NCBI RefSeq assembly: GCF_029168945.1
Contig: NC_083603.1
Coordinates: 35,747,396-35,811,395 of the forward strand
Direction of reading: 5' to 3'
DNA length: 64,000 bases
From: Cannabis sativa
Lineage: Eukaryota; Streptophyta; Magnoliopsida; Rosales; Cannabaceae
A program made the position numbers and the translations under genes. The notes beneath the pieces are model-generated. The model was not told where the DNA came from. It saw only the letters and a program-made list of their open reading frames with translations, and made no database searches. Shown here piece after piece: positions 1 to 12,270 of this stretch (positions are counted from its first letter, which is position 1; each line of letters starts with the position of its first letter).

Positions 1-258
1 AATTTCCTGATTAACCAAAAGTAGTTGCCAAAGGTATAGAATCCAGTATCCCAAGAGAGTAGACATATAGAGAGGAATTTCACATTATCAATGATTTTGT
101 GATTAAAGGAAGAGTAATGGTGGAGAAAAGATTGTGTTTAATTCAACCTTTCAGATCCTATTACGAGGAGTTTACTACTACTACACTTGATTTGTATATC
201 AAGGTGTTGAGATTATTTGAAACGCACTTTTTGTTTTATATTAGTGCAAGTGGGAGTT
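1..258 (+). mobile_element. R1: 3' internal tail of a copia-type element, ending in the PPT
   Basis: This is the last piece of the internal region of a + strand element that begins outside the window. It matches the same part of E5 (about 52,270-52,528) nearly base for base and belongs to group B. It carries no coding sequence. It ends in the purine-rich stretch GCAAGTGGGAG just before the LTR, which is where a polypurine tract should lie. Confidence 0.85.
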
Positions 259-2155
259 TGTTGGGTTTTATGCCCTAAATAAAACTCATTTCAATATAAT
301 CAGATTTACTTATTAATATAGATCAGAAATAACATTTAATGTTGCATGGTTCACGTGATTTATTTCATGATTATATGTACATAATGTATGAATTCATCTG
401 AAACCCTTTTCACATACTTGATCCTGTTTATTGTGCCGTCAACACATTGGAAAGTAAACATGACTATGTGAATAAAGTTTCCTAGATTTATCAGACTTAG
501 GGTTTTACTGATGTGATAATCTACAACAAGAGTTTACTTGCATTTGGAGAAATGCTATGTTCTTTCCAGAGCATTGGTTAAAGTAAAGCTTAGGTTGGAT
601 GCATGGAGTATGCATCGGAAGGGACCGATATTGAACTTTGACTTAGATTTATTAAACTTACCGTAATATCTATTCAAGTCAATATTGCCTAGTTGATCCT
701 AGATCAAATGTTCTTAATCCTGTTACGATTAGGCTCAATCTTGAAAGGCTATTCGTGTTCTTTGATTTGTTAGTTAAGCCTACTTTTAGGTCAGGGTGAT
801 ACGTACATTTTGGGAACACGGTAGTGCAATTGAGTGGGAGTGCTAGCAGAAACATGGAATCTATAGCTTCTATCTGGCGAATAGTAAGCAAAGGATGATC
901 TCCTTCGAGCTGGACCAAACGAACATAAATGGTGGAGTACTCATTTCACATAAGCTCAAATATCATTTATACGGCGTCAAGTGTTTTAAGGATAAAATAC
1001 ATTGTAGGGTGTAACGGTAATTTAATCCCTTTACAGTGTATATCATTCATATAGAGGATCATTGATCACATTAGGATTATAACAATGGATAACTAATGAT
1101 GTGTCTATATGGTGGAACATATAGAGCATTCTATATACTGAGAGTGTAATTCTAAGTTCTATGCGTGGATTCAACGAAGAATTAATAAGTTAGTGAATTT
1201 TAGTGCTAAATTCTTGATCTACTTATTGGAAGCTCGGTTATATAGACCCATGGTCCCCCCACTAGTTGAGATAATATTGCTTGTAAGACTCATGTAATTT
1301 GTTTTGATTAATCAATTATAATTCTCAATTTAGACTATGTCTATTTGTGAATTTTTCACTAAGTAAGGGCGAAATTGTAAAGAAAGAGTTTATAGGGGCA
1401 TATTTGTTAATTATGATACTTTGTATGGTTCAATTAATAAATATGATACATGACAATATTATTTAATAATTATTTATAGTTATTAAATAGTTAGAATTGG
1501 CATTTAAATGGTTGAATTAGAAAATTGGCGTTTTTGAGAAAATCAGATGCAGAAAAGGTAAAACTGCAAAATTGCAAAAAGTGAGGCCCAAATCCACTAA
1601 GCATGGCCAGCCACTTTTGTAGGAAATTTAAACTGATATTTTCATTATTTTAATGCCAAATAATTCAAACCTAACCCTAGTGGAATGCTATAAATAGATA
1701 GTGAAGGCTTCAGGAAAATTACACTTAAATTTTCTATTTTTCCTTCAAAGAAAAACTTGAGCCTTCTCTCTCCCTATCTTTGGCTGAACCCACTCTCTCT
1801 CTCTTCCTCATTGAGATTTCGAAATTCTTAGTGTAAGAGTAGTGCCTACACACAGCAAGTGATACCTCAATCATAGTGAGGAAGATCGTGAAGAAAGACT
1901 TTTAGCAAGAAGGAGGTTTCAGCATCAAAGATTCAGAGAAAGAGATCCAGGTTCAGATATTGATAATGCTCTGCTACCCAAAGGAATCAAGGGCTAGATA
2001 TCTGAACGGAAGGAGTCATATTATTCCGCTGCACCCAATGTAAGGTTTCCTTAACTTTATATGTGTTTATTTCATCGTTTTAGAAAGTTCATATTTAGGG
2101 TGTTAATAAACATACTTGTGAGTAGATCTAAGATCCTGGTAAAATATATCCAACA
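259..2155 (+). repeat. LTR1: 3' LTR of R1, group B
   Basis: A full LTR of 1,897 bp, from TGTTGGG to ATCCAACA. It keeps TG...CA ends, a TATA-like TATAAATAG at 1689-1697 and a CT-rich stretch downstream at about 1,760-1,800. A PPT lies directly upstream, which makes it a 3' LTR. It is inserted in the internal region of R2, at the sequence that reads AATTTCCAAGG in other copies. The right flank TTTCC would be one target duplication; the left copy is outside the window. Confidence 0.9.
1689..1697 (+). promoter_or_regulatory. TATA-like box in LTR1
   Basis: TATAAATAG lies just upstream of a segment conserved among LTR copies (GATAGTGAAGGCTTCAGG). It is the likely Pol II core promoter and would set the U3/R boundary roughly 30 bp downstream. 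The position is conserved in most LTRs of the window. Confidence 0.55.
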
Positions 2156-4161
2156 TTTCCAAGGTTTCCAACAAACTGATACTGTGTCCCGGTAGCTCAT
2201 CTAAAATGCAAACCATTCTAGCAACCTGTTATTCGATCAAAATAAGAATCCAACGTTGTCCCGGTAGGCGAGAGTCAAGCTTATTCTCATTTTATGAACT
2301 TCCACCATTGTTTCATGTTTTATAAGTTTATCTCTAATTACTCACCGTAGGGGTAAGTCTAATAGAGACGAAAACTTACAAAACACTTATCAAATGAGAT
2401 CTTACGGTGTTAAATGCGTTCAACGAATAACCATCCATAGGGAGTCGAAGTCTAGCGTGTCCCTATAATATTGAAAACATTTAACTATTGTAAGACCAAC
2501 AATGGAGATCAAATGTCCTAATAATAATAAAGCTCATTATTTAAAGAGAGTTGTATTTTCTTTGATACTTATTTTAATCTATTTATTTTAAATATATATT
2601 TATTTAATTAAAATTTCCAATTTAGAATGAAAAATTCTAAATATAAATTTTAATTTAATATTTATAAATTTTACTTAGATGGATATGAAAATAACATGAA
2701 TTATTTCTATCTTAGTAATAATTTCCAATAAATATTTAGAAAAAAAATTCAATTAAAGTTGTTACAAAATTAATTTACAACTCAAATTTAATAATACAAT
2801 TTTCGAAATTGCTTGTTAAAATAAAATAAAAATAAATCCTCAAAAAATTATTCTAATTTAATGTTGGCCCAAAATTAATTACTAAAATTAATTTACAACA
2901 AAAAATATAATTTTCCTATTTAATTAAATATATAAGAAAATTTTCAAATATTTAAGTATGATGATGTAAATCAACTTAAATATTAATTTTCTATTTAATT
3001 AAATACACTAGAAAAATACTTCAAGCAAAAAACAGATAATATCTATATAGATTTTCACGGACTAATTTATTCATTTTCTAATTAAATATATTTTACTTCA
3101 TTTATTTTAAATTAATCAATAAATGAAAAAATCATTGATTTAAGTTGGTCCAAGAATTAATTAAAATAAATAATTAAGTTACAACTTAATCTATTTTTCA
3201 AGATAAATTCAAAATCATCTTGCATTATGAAATGCAATTTCGAAAATTGATTAATAAAATAAAGAAAAAATATATTTTGAAAATTATTTAAATTTAGTTA
3301 AAAAAAAATAAATTTCAACTAAAAATAATTTTCTATTTAATTAAGTGTCATGAAAAAGAAATATTTAAGTATCATGATGAATATCAACTTAGATATTTAA
3401 TATTCAATTTAATTAAATGTATTAAATTCAAGAAATAAATAATTAAGTGTAGAGAAGGCTTAATTATTAATCTCTAGTTTAATACTAGGAAAAATATACT
3501 TAAAATAAATTGTACCAAAATTAATTATTTAAATAATTAATTTCACAATGTATAATATTTTCCTATTTAATATTAGAAATAATAAGTAGTCTAGAAATAA
3601 CTATCTAGAAAATATCTTATTTGACTATGTATCTTTTCCACAAAATTTGAAAAAAAAATATCTAATTTAAGCTGTATTAGAAAAAATCTAGAACTTAAAT
3701 ATTTTTTAAATTTAAATTTAACTAAATATCAAAAATTAAGTTGTAACCACTTAATTTGAAAAATATTCCATTTTAAGTTAATATTTGAAAAAATATCAAC
3801 TTAAAAAATATCTAAAGAATCTTAATAACCAATTCCTAAAATTCCTCAACTTAATTTTGAAATTTTAAACACAAAAGATATTCAGATTTAAGCTGATTAG
3901 TTATAGATAACTAAATATCAACTTAAATAAGAATATTTAATGAAAAATTTAAATTAAGCTTCCAAAAGAATCTAGATGGTTATAATTCTATATTTAATTA
4001 AATACAAGAAAATACATATAGTTTAGCTTAGAATAAAAATTCTTTAAACTATGGTTTTCTTAAATTAATTTTAAAATAAATAAAATTAATTATGTTGCTA
4101 ATCAATTTTATTAGGTTAAACTAATTTAATTAACCTAGTACAGTTATTTAAATCAGGGAAA

Positions 4162-4255
4162 TGGGCCTTCACAATTGGGGTAGTTCATGTGAGAGGGGGC
4201 TGGGTTCAGTATGTCGTACCCACTACTATGGCTCCCAACTCTCACACAAGGCCCA
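4162..4255 (-). other. Conserved GC-rich leader segment, R2 copy
   Basis: A 94-bp GC-rich block in an AT-rich leader. Its ends are complementary (TGGGCC...GGCCCA), with a second complementary pair (TGTGAG / CTCACA) inside. Similar blocks occur at 13645, 21829, 34578, 42813, 47584 and 60764. Its function is unknown; a structured RNA signal is an inference. Confidence 0.6.
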
Positions 4256-5618
4256 AAAGAGAGGAATTTAACCTTAAAATGAACAACTGTTATTAATTGA
4301 ATAGGCCCAAAAACTAAATGAGCCTAAATAAAATCTATCAAAAAACTATGATATTTTATTTAGCAACAACAACCTATATGCATCTATAACAAAATTAAAC
4401 ATATAGGCTCACACAGGCACACAATTTGGATGGATCCTATCATGTTGCTAGGTCATACACAGATGAAAGAAGATTGTGAAAATTACCTTTTACAAATTAT
4501 TTACTTGACCAAGGGAGCCATGTGTTAAAATCAGATCATTGGATCTGTCAACAAGTTAACCATGGTTATTTGCAATCAAGCAATAATAGGTTTTGAAAAC
4601 TTACAAGCAAGCTAACAGACATACTCCTACAACAAGGTTAGCTGGATAGTTGGATGTAGGATTTATTTAATTTTAAATAATTAAATTTCGAAAAAATAAT
4701 TAAATAATAAAAATATTTAATTTTCGAAAAAATTAAATATATATATTTCAAAATTAATTAAAAAATAATATTTAAAATTAAACCTACAATTTTGAAAAAT
4801 TAGGTTTCAACTAACCTAAATATCATGATATTTCAAAATTTTGCTAACTACTTTTAAAAATTTAATGTTGTTTTATAAATAAAAAGTAAAAAAAAAAATA
4901 AATAAATATCTTTTTCAGATTTTATGATTTAATTTAAATAAATAAAATAATAAAATTTAAAAGTTAGCAAAATATCTTACATCTATTTAAAATATCATTA
5001 TTATAGTTATCTTATTTTAAATTTAAATAAGGTCAAATTATTTAAAAAAAAATATTTAATTTAAAAATTTAATATCTGACCATAAATTTAAAAATAAGAT
5101 AAGATATAATCAAATTTAAAAATAAGATAGATATTTACTATTTTCAAATTCAAATTACACTAATATCATGAATTAATTTTTAAAAAAAATAATTAATTTA
5201 ATTATGATATTTAGAATTGAATTAGGAATAGTAAATGTCTAAATAAAAAACTACACAAAAAATTAGAAGTTAAATCTATGAAATAGCATGAAAAATCGAA
5301 GAAAAACGAAAAAAAATGCGAGCTGCACGGACAGTTTGCGCACGCGTGGGGCTGTGACACCATCCCGATATTTTTCAAAACTTCAAAAAATCATAACTAA
5401 TTCAAATTAAATCGAAATTGAGTTCTGTAAAAAGATAAATTTGCTTAATTTTTTCCATACTATCCAATAAAAATAATTCCAGAAACAGATATTGAATTAG
5501 TTTTCACGAAAATTCACAAACATCAATCAATCATCAAACAACACTCAAAACAACATGATACCATCCAAAACATCAAACAATCGTTTTAAGTCCAAATTTC
5601 TTGCAAGCAAATCAATTA

Positions 5619-5635
5619 CCATGGCTCTGATACCA
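5619..5635 (-). other. Primer-binding site of R2 (initiator Met tRNA)
   Basis: On the - strand this reads TGGTATCAGAGCCATGG, two bases inside the 5' LTR. TGGTATCAGAGC is the canonical plant copia PBS, complementary to the initiator-Met tRNA 3' end. It fixes the element's orientation. Confidence 0.9.
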
Positions 5636-5637
5636 GT

Positions 5638-7493
5638 TGTTGGAAATTATTTTACCAGGATCTTAGATCTACTCACAAGTATGTTGATTAACACCCTAAA
5701 TATGAACTTCTAAAACGATTATGAAATAAACACATATAAAGTATTAGAAACCTTACATTGGGTGCAACGGAATAATATGACTCCTTCCGTTCAGATCTCT
5801 AACCCTTGTATCCTTTCTGTTGCAGAGTATTATCAAGATCTGAACCTGGATCTCTTTCACTCCTTCTTTAGTGCTGAAACTCCTTTTTGTTGAATGTCTT
5901 TCTTCACGATCTTCCTCACTATGATTGAGGTATCACTTGCTGTGTGTGGGCACTACTCTAATCACTAAGTGTTTCGAAATTTCAAGGAAGAAGAAGAGCA
6001 AGGAGTGGCGGCTAGGGTTTAGAAAGAGAAGGCTCAGGTTTTTCTCTGAAGGAAATCAGAAGTAAAGTGTAAATTTCCTGAAGCCTTCACTATCTATTTA
6101 TGGTATTCCACTAGGGTCAGGTTTGAATTATTTAGCATTAAAATAATGAAAATATCATTTTGAAAAACCATCCCAAGTGGCTGGCCATAGTGTGTAATGG
6201 GCCTTACTTGGATTTTGCAGTTTTCACAAATTTTATTTCTATTTTCTCAAAAACGCCAATTTTCACATTCAATAATTTAAATGCCAATTCTAACTATTTA
6301 ATAACTATAAATAATTATTAAATAATATTGTCAGTTATCATATTTATTAATTGAACCATACAAAGTATCATAATTGACAAATATGCCCCTAAAACTCTTT
6401 CTTTACAATTTCGCCCTTACTTAGTGAAAAATTCACAAATAGACATAGTCTAATTTGAGAATTATAATTTATTAATCAAAACCAATTACATGAGTCTTAC
6501 AAGCAATATTATCTCAACTAGTGGGGGGACCATGGGTCTATGTAACCGAGCTTCCAATAAGTAGATCAAGAATTCATTACTTAAATTCACTAACTTATTA
6601 ATTCTTCGTTGAATCCACGCATAGAACTTAGAATTGCACTCTCAGTATATAGAATGCTCTATATGTTCCACCATATAGACACATCATTAGTTATCCATTG
6701 TTATAATCCTAATTTGATCAATGATCCTCTATATGAATGATCTACACTGTAAAGGGATTAGATTACCGTTACACCCTACCATGTATTTTATCCTTAAAAC
6801 ACTTAACCCTATATAAATAATATTTCAGCTTATGTGAAATGAGTACTCCACCATTTATTTTCGTTTGCTCAAGCTCGAAGGAGATCATCCTTTACTTACT
6901 ATTCGCCAGATAGAAGCTATAGATTCCATGTCTATGTTAGCGCTCCCACTCAATTGCACTACCGTGTTCCCAAAATGTACGTATCACCCTGACCTAAAAG
7001 TAGGCTTAACTAACAAATCAAAGAACACGAATAGCCTCTTGAGATTGAGCCTAATCATAACAGGATTAAGATCATTTGATCTAGGATCAACTAGGCGATA
7101 TTGACTTGAATAGATATTACGGTAAGTTTAATAAATCTAAGTCAAAGTTCAATATCGGTCCCTTCCGATGCATAATCCATGCATCCAACCTGAGCTTTAC
7201 TTTAACCAATGCTCTAGAAAGAACATAGCATTTCTCCAAATGCAAGTAAACTCTGTTGTAGATTATCATATCAGTAAAACCCTGTGTCTGATCAATCTAG
7301 GAAACTTTATTCACATAGTCATGTTTACTTTCCAAAGTGTTGACAACACAATAAACAGGATCAAGTATTGGAAAAGGGTTTCAGATGAATTCATACATTA
7401 TGTACATATAATCATGAAATAAATCATGTGAACCATGCAACATTAAATCTGATTATATTGAAATGAGTTTTATTTAGGGTATAAAACCCAACA
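5638..7493 (-). repeat. LTR2: 5' LTR of R2
   Basis: A 1,856-bp LTR with TG...CA ends. Near its outer end about 30 bp are missing between two TAAAT repeats that flank the site in other copies, which suggests a microhomology deletion. The promoter reads CATAAATAG at 6094-6102 (- strand) instead of TATAAATAG, so this copy may be a weak promoter. It abuts R3 at 7494, inside the R3 gag zinc-knuckle sequence. Confidence 0.88.
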
Positions 7494-7592
7494 GATACAC
7501 CAAAAGGAAAATGTTTCTACTGCAATGAGAAAGGCCATTGGAAATCCTAATGTCCTATGCTTCTTGCAAAGAAACAAGGTATTTCTTTATAA
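7494..7592 (+). pseudogene. gag: gag zinc-knuckle fragment of R3
   Basis: One frame reads KCFYCNEKGHWKS, then a stop, then CPMLLAKKQG. This is a CCHC nucleocapsid zinc knuckle (C-x2-C-x4-H-x4-C) with an in-frame stop between the His and the last Cys. The equivalent E3 sequence has instead lost the second Cys. Gag would coat and package element RNA; this fragment cannot. It is cut on the left by R2's LTR. Confidence 0.8.
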
Positions 7593-8814
7593 ACTGATGT
7601 GTTTTAGTGAATTATTATCCATTTGAATTATTAATTCTGGACTACTAACCTTGTTTATTATTCTTCTTATCGCTCAAGCTTCTTAAACTCGGAAGCTGTC
7701 TTAGCGAGTCGGATCTGAAAGCTGGATTGTGGATGGAGGTCGTCTATGATAAAGAAGAAGCTCATTTAATTTTTTTTGAATTAATTGTTTAATTTTTCAA
7801 ACAATTTGGATTTCAAGTTTGGGATTTTATTCCCTGTTTGTTTCTCATAATATTGCAAACAATTTTTTGGTTTGTAATAAATTTTTTTAATTGCAATTTA
7901 TGAGTTGAGCTTCAGTACTTTATCTTATAAATCAATTACCAATTATTATATTTATTATGTTTGTATGTGTATGTGTTTTTGTTATTGATAAAAATTCTAT
8001 AGTTATTTAAACTCCTTACAAAGTTATTACTACATAATCACTAGAAATTATTTCTATGTTTATGAATAATTGTTAATTCTAAAAAAATTATTGAGAATTT
8101 GTTTAATAAAAAGATTTTTTGATCTGATTAGGTTGGAGAAAAGTTAAGAATAATATGCAGTTCAACGATCTTTTATATCTAATGAACTCTGGATTATATT
8201 CAATTCTACATACTCTATATCACACTTAGGGAATCATGATCTTTACAACCTTTAGGGGTGGATCATAATCTCTATATACTAAGGGGTGGACTTTAATCCA
8301 CAGCACTCTTTGTGACACATAATTTTAAACATGAAAATAATATAATAAATTAGCAATTATCAGAATAAATCCTTGATCTTGATTATATGTTCCAGTTTAG
8401 ATTTACTGTTGTAATAGTTAATGATACCATTAAAGTTCTTTGATAATGTATCACATTACCTTAGTTGAGTGGGAGAATATTAAAATTCTTTACTCATCTT
8501 CGTTTGGTTGATATTTGTGATAGGAACTTAAGAACTTCACTGATAAAACAAATCTAACCATTCACTTATCAGAATTATGAGAATAAGATAGAAGAATTCT
8601 TGCATAGTCTATTCAAATGACTTGAGTCAAGATTTCTAATCCTCATAACATTTTATGGTATCTTAATTTGTTTGCTTAATCTCTAGCAAGTATTTTACAC
8701 TTCAAATACTAGACTGCTATGTTGTTGATGTAGTCTTAAAGAAACTTACAGTTTCAGATTAAGATAATAAATAACAACGAGATATCCCTCAAAACATTAA
8801 TAAGAGGTTAAAAG

Positions 8815-9045
8815 TATTATTTAACCAGACATCTGCTATTGAGTAAGAGCCATCTGAGATGTAATCAAATGGGGAACATTAGGGGACAATCAAGAAAAAT
8901 TTATGAAAGTGACCCATATGTTAGATATTAAGGAACTATGCATTAGTGATCCTAATATCCACACCAAGTCATTAAGAATTTTGAGATGGTGGTTACTCTA
9001 GGGGTGGAGGAATCATTGTAGAAGAGTGTAAAAACCCATCTATAA
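8815..9045 (+). pseudogene. RNase H relic of R3 (group A)
   Basis: This segment aligns by eye with the intact copia RNase H at 63,622-64,000. Shared landmarks are the GACATCTG.TAT..TG stretch, AACATT.GG, and GATGGTG.TTACTC..GGGGTGGA, which encodes the LGGG motif in the intact copy. Stops and indels interrupt every frame. The decayed form is shared with E3. Confidence 0.65.
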
Positions 9046-9377
9046 TAATTCAAGCTTCATCAGAGAAGATATAACTTTGTAAATTCGAAATTACCAGAAA
9101 GTTATTTTACTGAAGAACATTCTACACTGCATTATCTCAATTCCAAATTTTAAAATTTGAGAGATATGTCTTCTGTTTGTTCAGATGTACTTAATGGGCA
9201 GTAAGGATTTCAGTATCCCTTGATGAGTAAAGCATATAGTTAAGGAGGTTTCATAAGTTTTATGAACCTGGTTCTAGAAATATGGGTGGATTCAAACATA
9301 CTACACTTAATCAGAGGATCGAGACGAAAGATTGATTGTAATGCACAACTTGTTTTATGTTAGTGCAAGTGGGAGTT

Positions 9378-11278
9378 TGTTGGGTTTTGTGCCCTGAATA
9401 AAACCCATTACAATCTGATTCGTTATCAATATAGAATTTTGAAGTGATTTATGTTTACATGTATGTTACATGTTTATGGTTTAATATATATATATTTAAT
9501 ATATGCACAAAATCAGTAAAATCTAGAACATATAGTCATTCACAATTACAGTATTGTCAATACAGTGGAATGTGATTGTGATTATATGATTCAAAAGACT
9601 TAGTCCCTGTTCATCAGTGTTTTGGATTTACACTGATGTGATAACCAGCGATAAAGTATACTTACACTTGGAGTAAGTGTTATGTTCTTTCCAAGACATT
9701 GGTAAAGTATACTAGTTTCGAATGTATGGAGTATACATTGGACTGGACCGATATTGAACTTGGTCAAAGATATTATAAACTTACCGTTGTACCTTTCCAA
9801 GTCAATATCAGAAGTTGATCTTAGATTAAAAGAATCTAAATCCTGATATGGTTAGGCTCAATCTCAGGAGTGTTATTCATGTTCTTTGATTTATTAGTTA
9901 AGCCTACTTTTGGGTCAGGGTGATACGTATATTTTGGGAACATGATAGCATAACTGAGTTGGAGTGCTGAACATAAATATGGAATCTATAGCTTCTACTG
10001 GTGTATAGAAGTCAAGTGATGATTCCCTTCGAGCTTAGTTAAATAGAAGTAAATGGATGAGCTCTTGTTTCAGTGACTAGATATTAGATCACTAAAACAT
10101 CGTTTACAGGTAACTAAGTGTTTTAAGGGGCAAAATACATTGAGGGGTGTAAACGGTAAATTTGTTCCATCTCGATGTAAATCATCTATGTAGAGGATCT
10201 TTTAATCACATTAAGATTATAGCAATAGTTAAATGAGATAGCATATGGATATCGTGAAACCTATAATATGCTCTATATAAGTCTGAGAGTGCAATTCCAA
10301 GTTCTAAGAGTGGATTCGACAAGGAATTAATAAGTTAGGGATTTACTTGGTAAATTGGTTCAACTTATTGGAAGCTCAGCAATATAGATCCATGTCCCCA
10401 TTCTAGTTGAGACTATACTGTTTGTAAGACTATAATTGATTCATGATTAATCAATTATAATTCTAAAAGTTAGACTATGTCTAATTTGTGAATTCTCACA
10501 GTTTAAGGATGAAATTGTAAATAAAGGGTTCCTAGGTTTAATTATTAATTGAGAGACTTTGTATGTCTAATTAATAATTATTTTAAATGAAAATATTATT
10601 TAATAATATATTTTGGTTATTAAATAATTAGTTTTGGCATTTAAATGGTTAGAATTGAAAAAATTGCATTTTTGGAGAAATAGAAATAAAATTGAGGAAA
10701 TTGCAAAATCCATGATAGGCCCATACACACCATGGTCGGCCACATGCTTTGATGTTTTCCAATTATTATTTTCAATTTTAATTGCCATGTAATTGCTAAT
10801 CAAAGCCTAGCAATAATAGGAAAGTGGTGGATCACACTAAATAAGGCAGTTAATCAATTACACAGTAAAAGAGAAAACTGCTTATTTGGAAAGTTGAGCT
10901 CTCCCTTTTCTCTATATATAGCAGCCCTTGTTCTCTTCTCTTGCATGCATCATAACTCACGAATTCAAGAGAGAAATAGAGAGAAAATTTCGAGATTCCT
11001 TGTGAGAGAGAAGTGCCCACACACATCATTCAGTACCTCAATCATAGTTTGGAAGAAACTGAAGGACTTTCGGGCTCAGATCTTGATTATACTCTGCTAT
11101 AGACTAGAATCAAGGGTTAGAGATCTGAGTGGAAGGAGACAATTAATTCCGCTGCCATCACTGTAAGTTATTCTTAACTTTTATGTGTTTTGTTTATCGT
11201 TTTAGAAGTTCATATTTAGGTTGTTAAATCAACATACTTGTGAGTAGATCTAAGATCCTGGTAAAATTAATTCCAACA
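9378..11278 (+). repeat. LTR3: 3' LTR of R3, group A
   Basis: A 1,901-bp LTR with TG...CA ends, preceded by a PPT. It belongs with LTR8 and LTR9 of E3 and differs clearly from group B in U3. I see no clear TATAAATAG; the corresponding stretch near 10,835 reads CACTAAATAAG. It is inserted in an older LTR (LTR4), and the flank TGTAG at 11,279-11,283 would be the target duplication. Confidence 0.87.
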
Positions 11279-12055
11279 TGTAGATAATCTATTAGAGGGT
11301 CGTTGATCAAATTAGGATTATAACAATAGATAACTAATGACGTATATATATCGTGGAACATAAAGAGCGTTCTATATGACTGAGAGTACAATTCCAAGTT
11401 CTATGTGTGGATTCAATAAGGAATTAATAAGTTAGGGAATTTACTTGGTAAATTCGGTTCGACTTATTGGAAGCTCGGTTTATATAGGCCCATGGTCCCC
11501 ATACTAGTTGAGATCATACTGCTTGTAAGACTCAGTTAATTGATTTTGATTAATCAATTATAATTCTAAAATTAGACTATGTCTAGTATATGAATTTTCA
11601 CTATGTTATGGCTTGATTGTGAAGAAATAGTGTTTTGGGATTTATTTGTTAATTAAGAGACTTTATGGAGTCTAATTAATATATATTATAAATGACAATT
11701 GTATTTGATAGTTATTTTAATTATTAAATAAATAGTTTGGCATTTATAAGGTTGAATTTAAAAATATGGTATTATTGAAAAGAAGAATAAGTGGTTGAAA
11801 TAAAGTGGAAAAATTGTAACTAGAGATTGGTCTACTTACTGTATACGGCCAAGAGGTATTTTTGCCCAATATTTTATTCTTTCTTAATCCATTTAATTCA
11901 ACCCTAACCCTATTGAAGAATAGTATAAAAGGAAAGTTATCGTCTCGTTATCCAACTAATGCCTCCAAAGCTAATAACCTAGCTTTTGATGAGACCTCTT
12001 CCTTCTTCTTTCTTCTTCAATTTCGAAAACACTATGAATTTTTTATGAATTAGTA
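11279..12055 (+). repeat. LTR4: truncated 5' LTR of P1
   Basis: Diverged LTR sequence that lacks its 5' portion, which lies on the other side of R3. It also lacks its 3' end together with the PBS. It runs from a segment like TAGATCATTCATATAGAGG, through the GACTATGTCTA and AATTGATTTTGATTAATC landmarks, to about 12,050. There it passes directly into leader sequence (ATTTTTTGAAGTT), so the LTR end and PBS are deleted. It is one of the oldest pieces here. Confidence 0.7.
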
Positions 12056-12089
12056 ATAATTTTTTGAAGTTGAACGAAAATATGAGGGT

Positions 12090-12270
12090 TGAAAGCACAC
12101 TCGCGTGCGCGCATGGGACAAAATCCCTTCAGACAAAGCCTTGTCTGAAGCTTCCCCTGTGTCACGCCCATGTTTCTCGGCCATGAGGCTGCATGCAGCC
12201 TCCTGTCTCAGTCAGATGGGCCATTCTGCGCGCTCAGGGTTATGCAATGCATACCCCTATGCACCAAACT
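12090..12270 (+). other. GC-rich module with strong hairpins in the P1 leader
   Basis: About 180 bp of GC-rich sequence in an AT-rich leader. It contains a perfect 10-bp stem with a 4-base loop at 12,127-12,150 (CTTCAGACAA / TTGTCTGAAG) and a perfect 18-bp palindrome at 12,185-12,202 (GAGGCTGCATGCAGCCTC). At the same leader position other elements carry a shorter, different GC-rich stretch (for example 59,630-59,712). No open frame or known family was recognised. Confidence 0.55.

Larger units (their letters stand above)
2156..5637 (-). mobile_element. R2: leader of a minus-strand copia-type element
   Basis: Non-coding 5' leader of an element read on the - strand, from the paired CGGGACA motif region (about 2,160-2,515) to the PBS. 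It is very AT-rich with no open frame. Embedded in it are the GC-rich ~94-bp segment at 4162-4255, a near-perfect hairpin at about 3,773-3,805, and a GC-rich patch at about 5,320-5,350. The 3' half of this element lies beyond R1, outside the window. Confidence 0.85.
7494..9377 (+). mobile_element. R3: 3' half of a group A copia-type element
   Basis: Internal sequence on the + strand from the gag zinc knuckle to the PPT. It begins with a gag C-terminal scrap, followed by about 1.8 kb of frameshifted pol relic, and ends in GTGCAAGTGGGAG. Its relic matches E3 (29,818-31,550, opposite strand), including GGGGTGGA motifs at about 8,254, 8,283 and 8,999. The 5' half is not in the window. Confidence 0.82.

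Noticed and set aside
679..918. A 79-codon antisense open frame in LTRs (also near 6865, 16283, 24536, 52949, 57887 and 63355) and an 84-codon one beside it
   Set aside because: They recur because the LTRs themselves are repeated. They lie antisense to the element, match no family I know, and are shifted or broken in LTR7, LTR10 and LTR12. No sign of protein-level selection is visible without a codon test.
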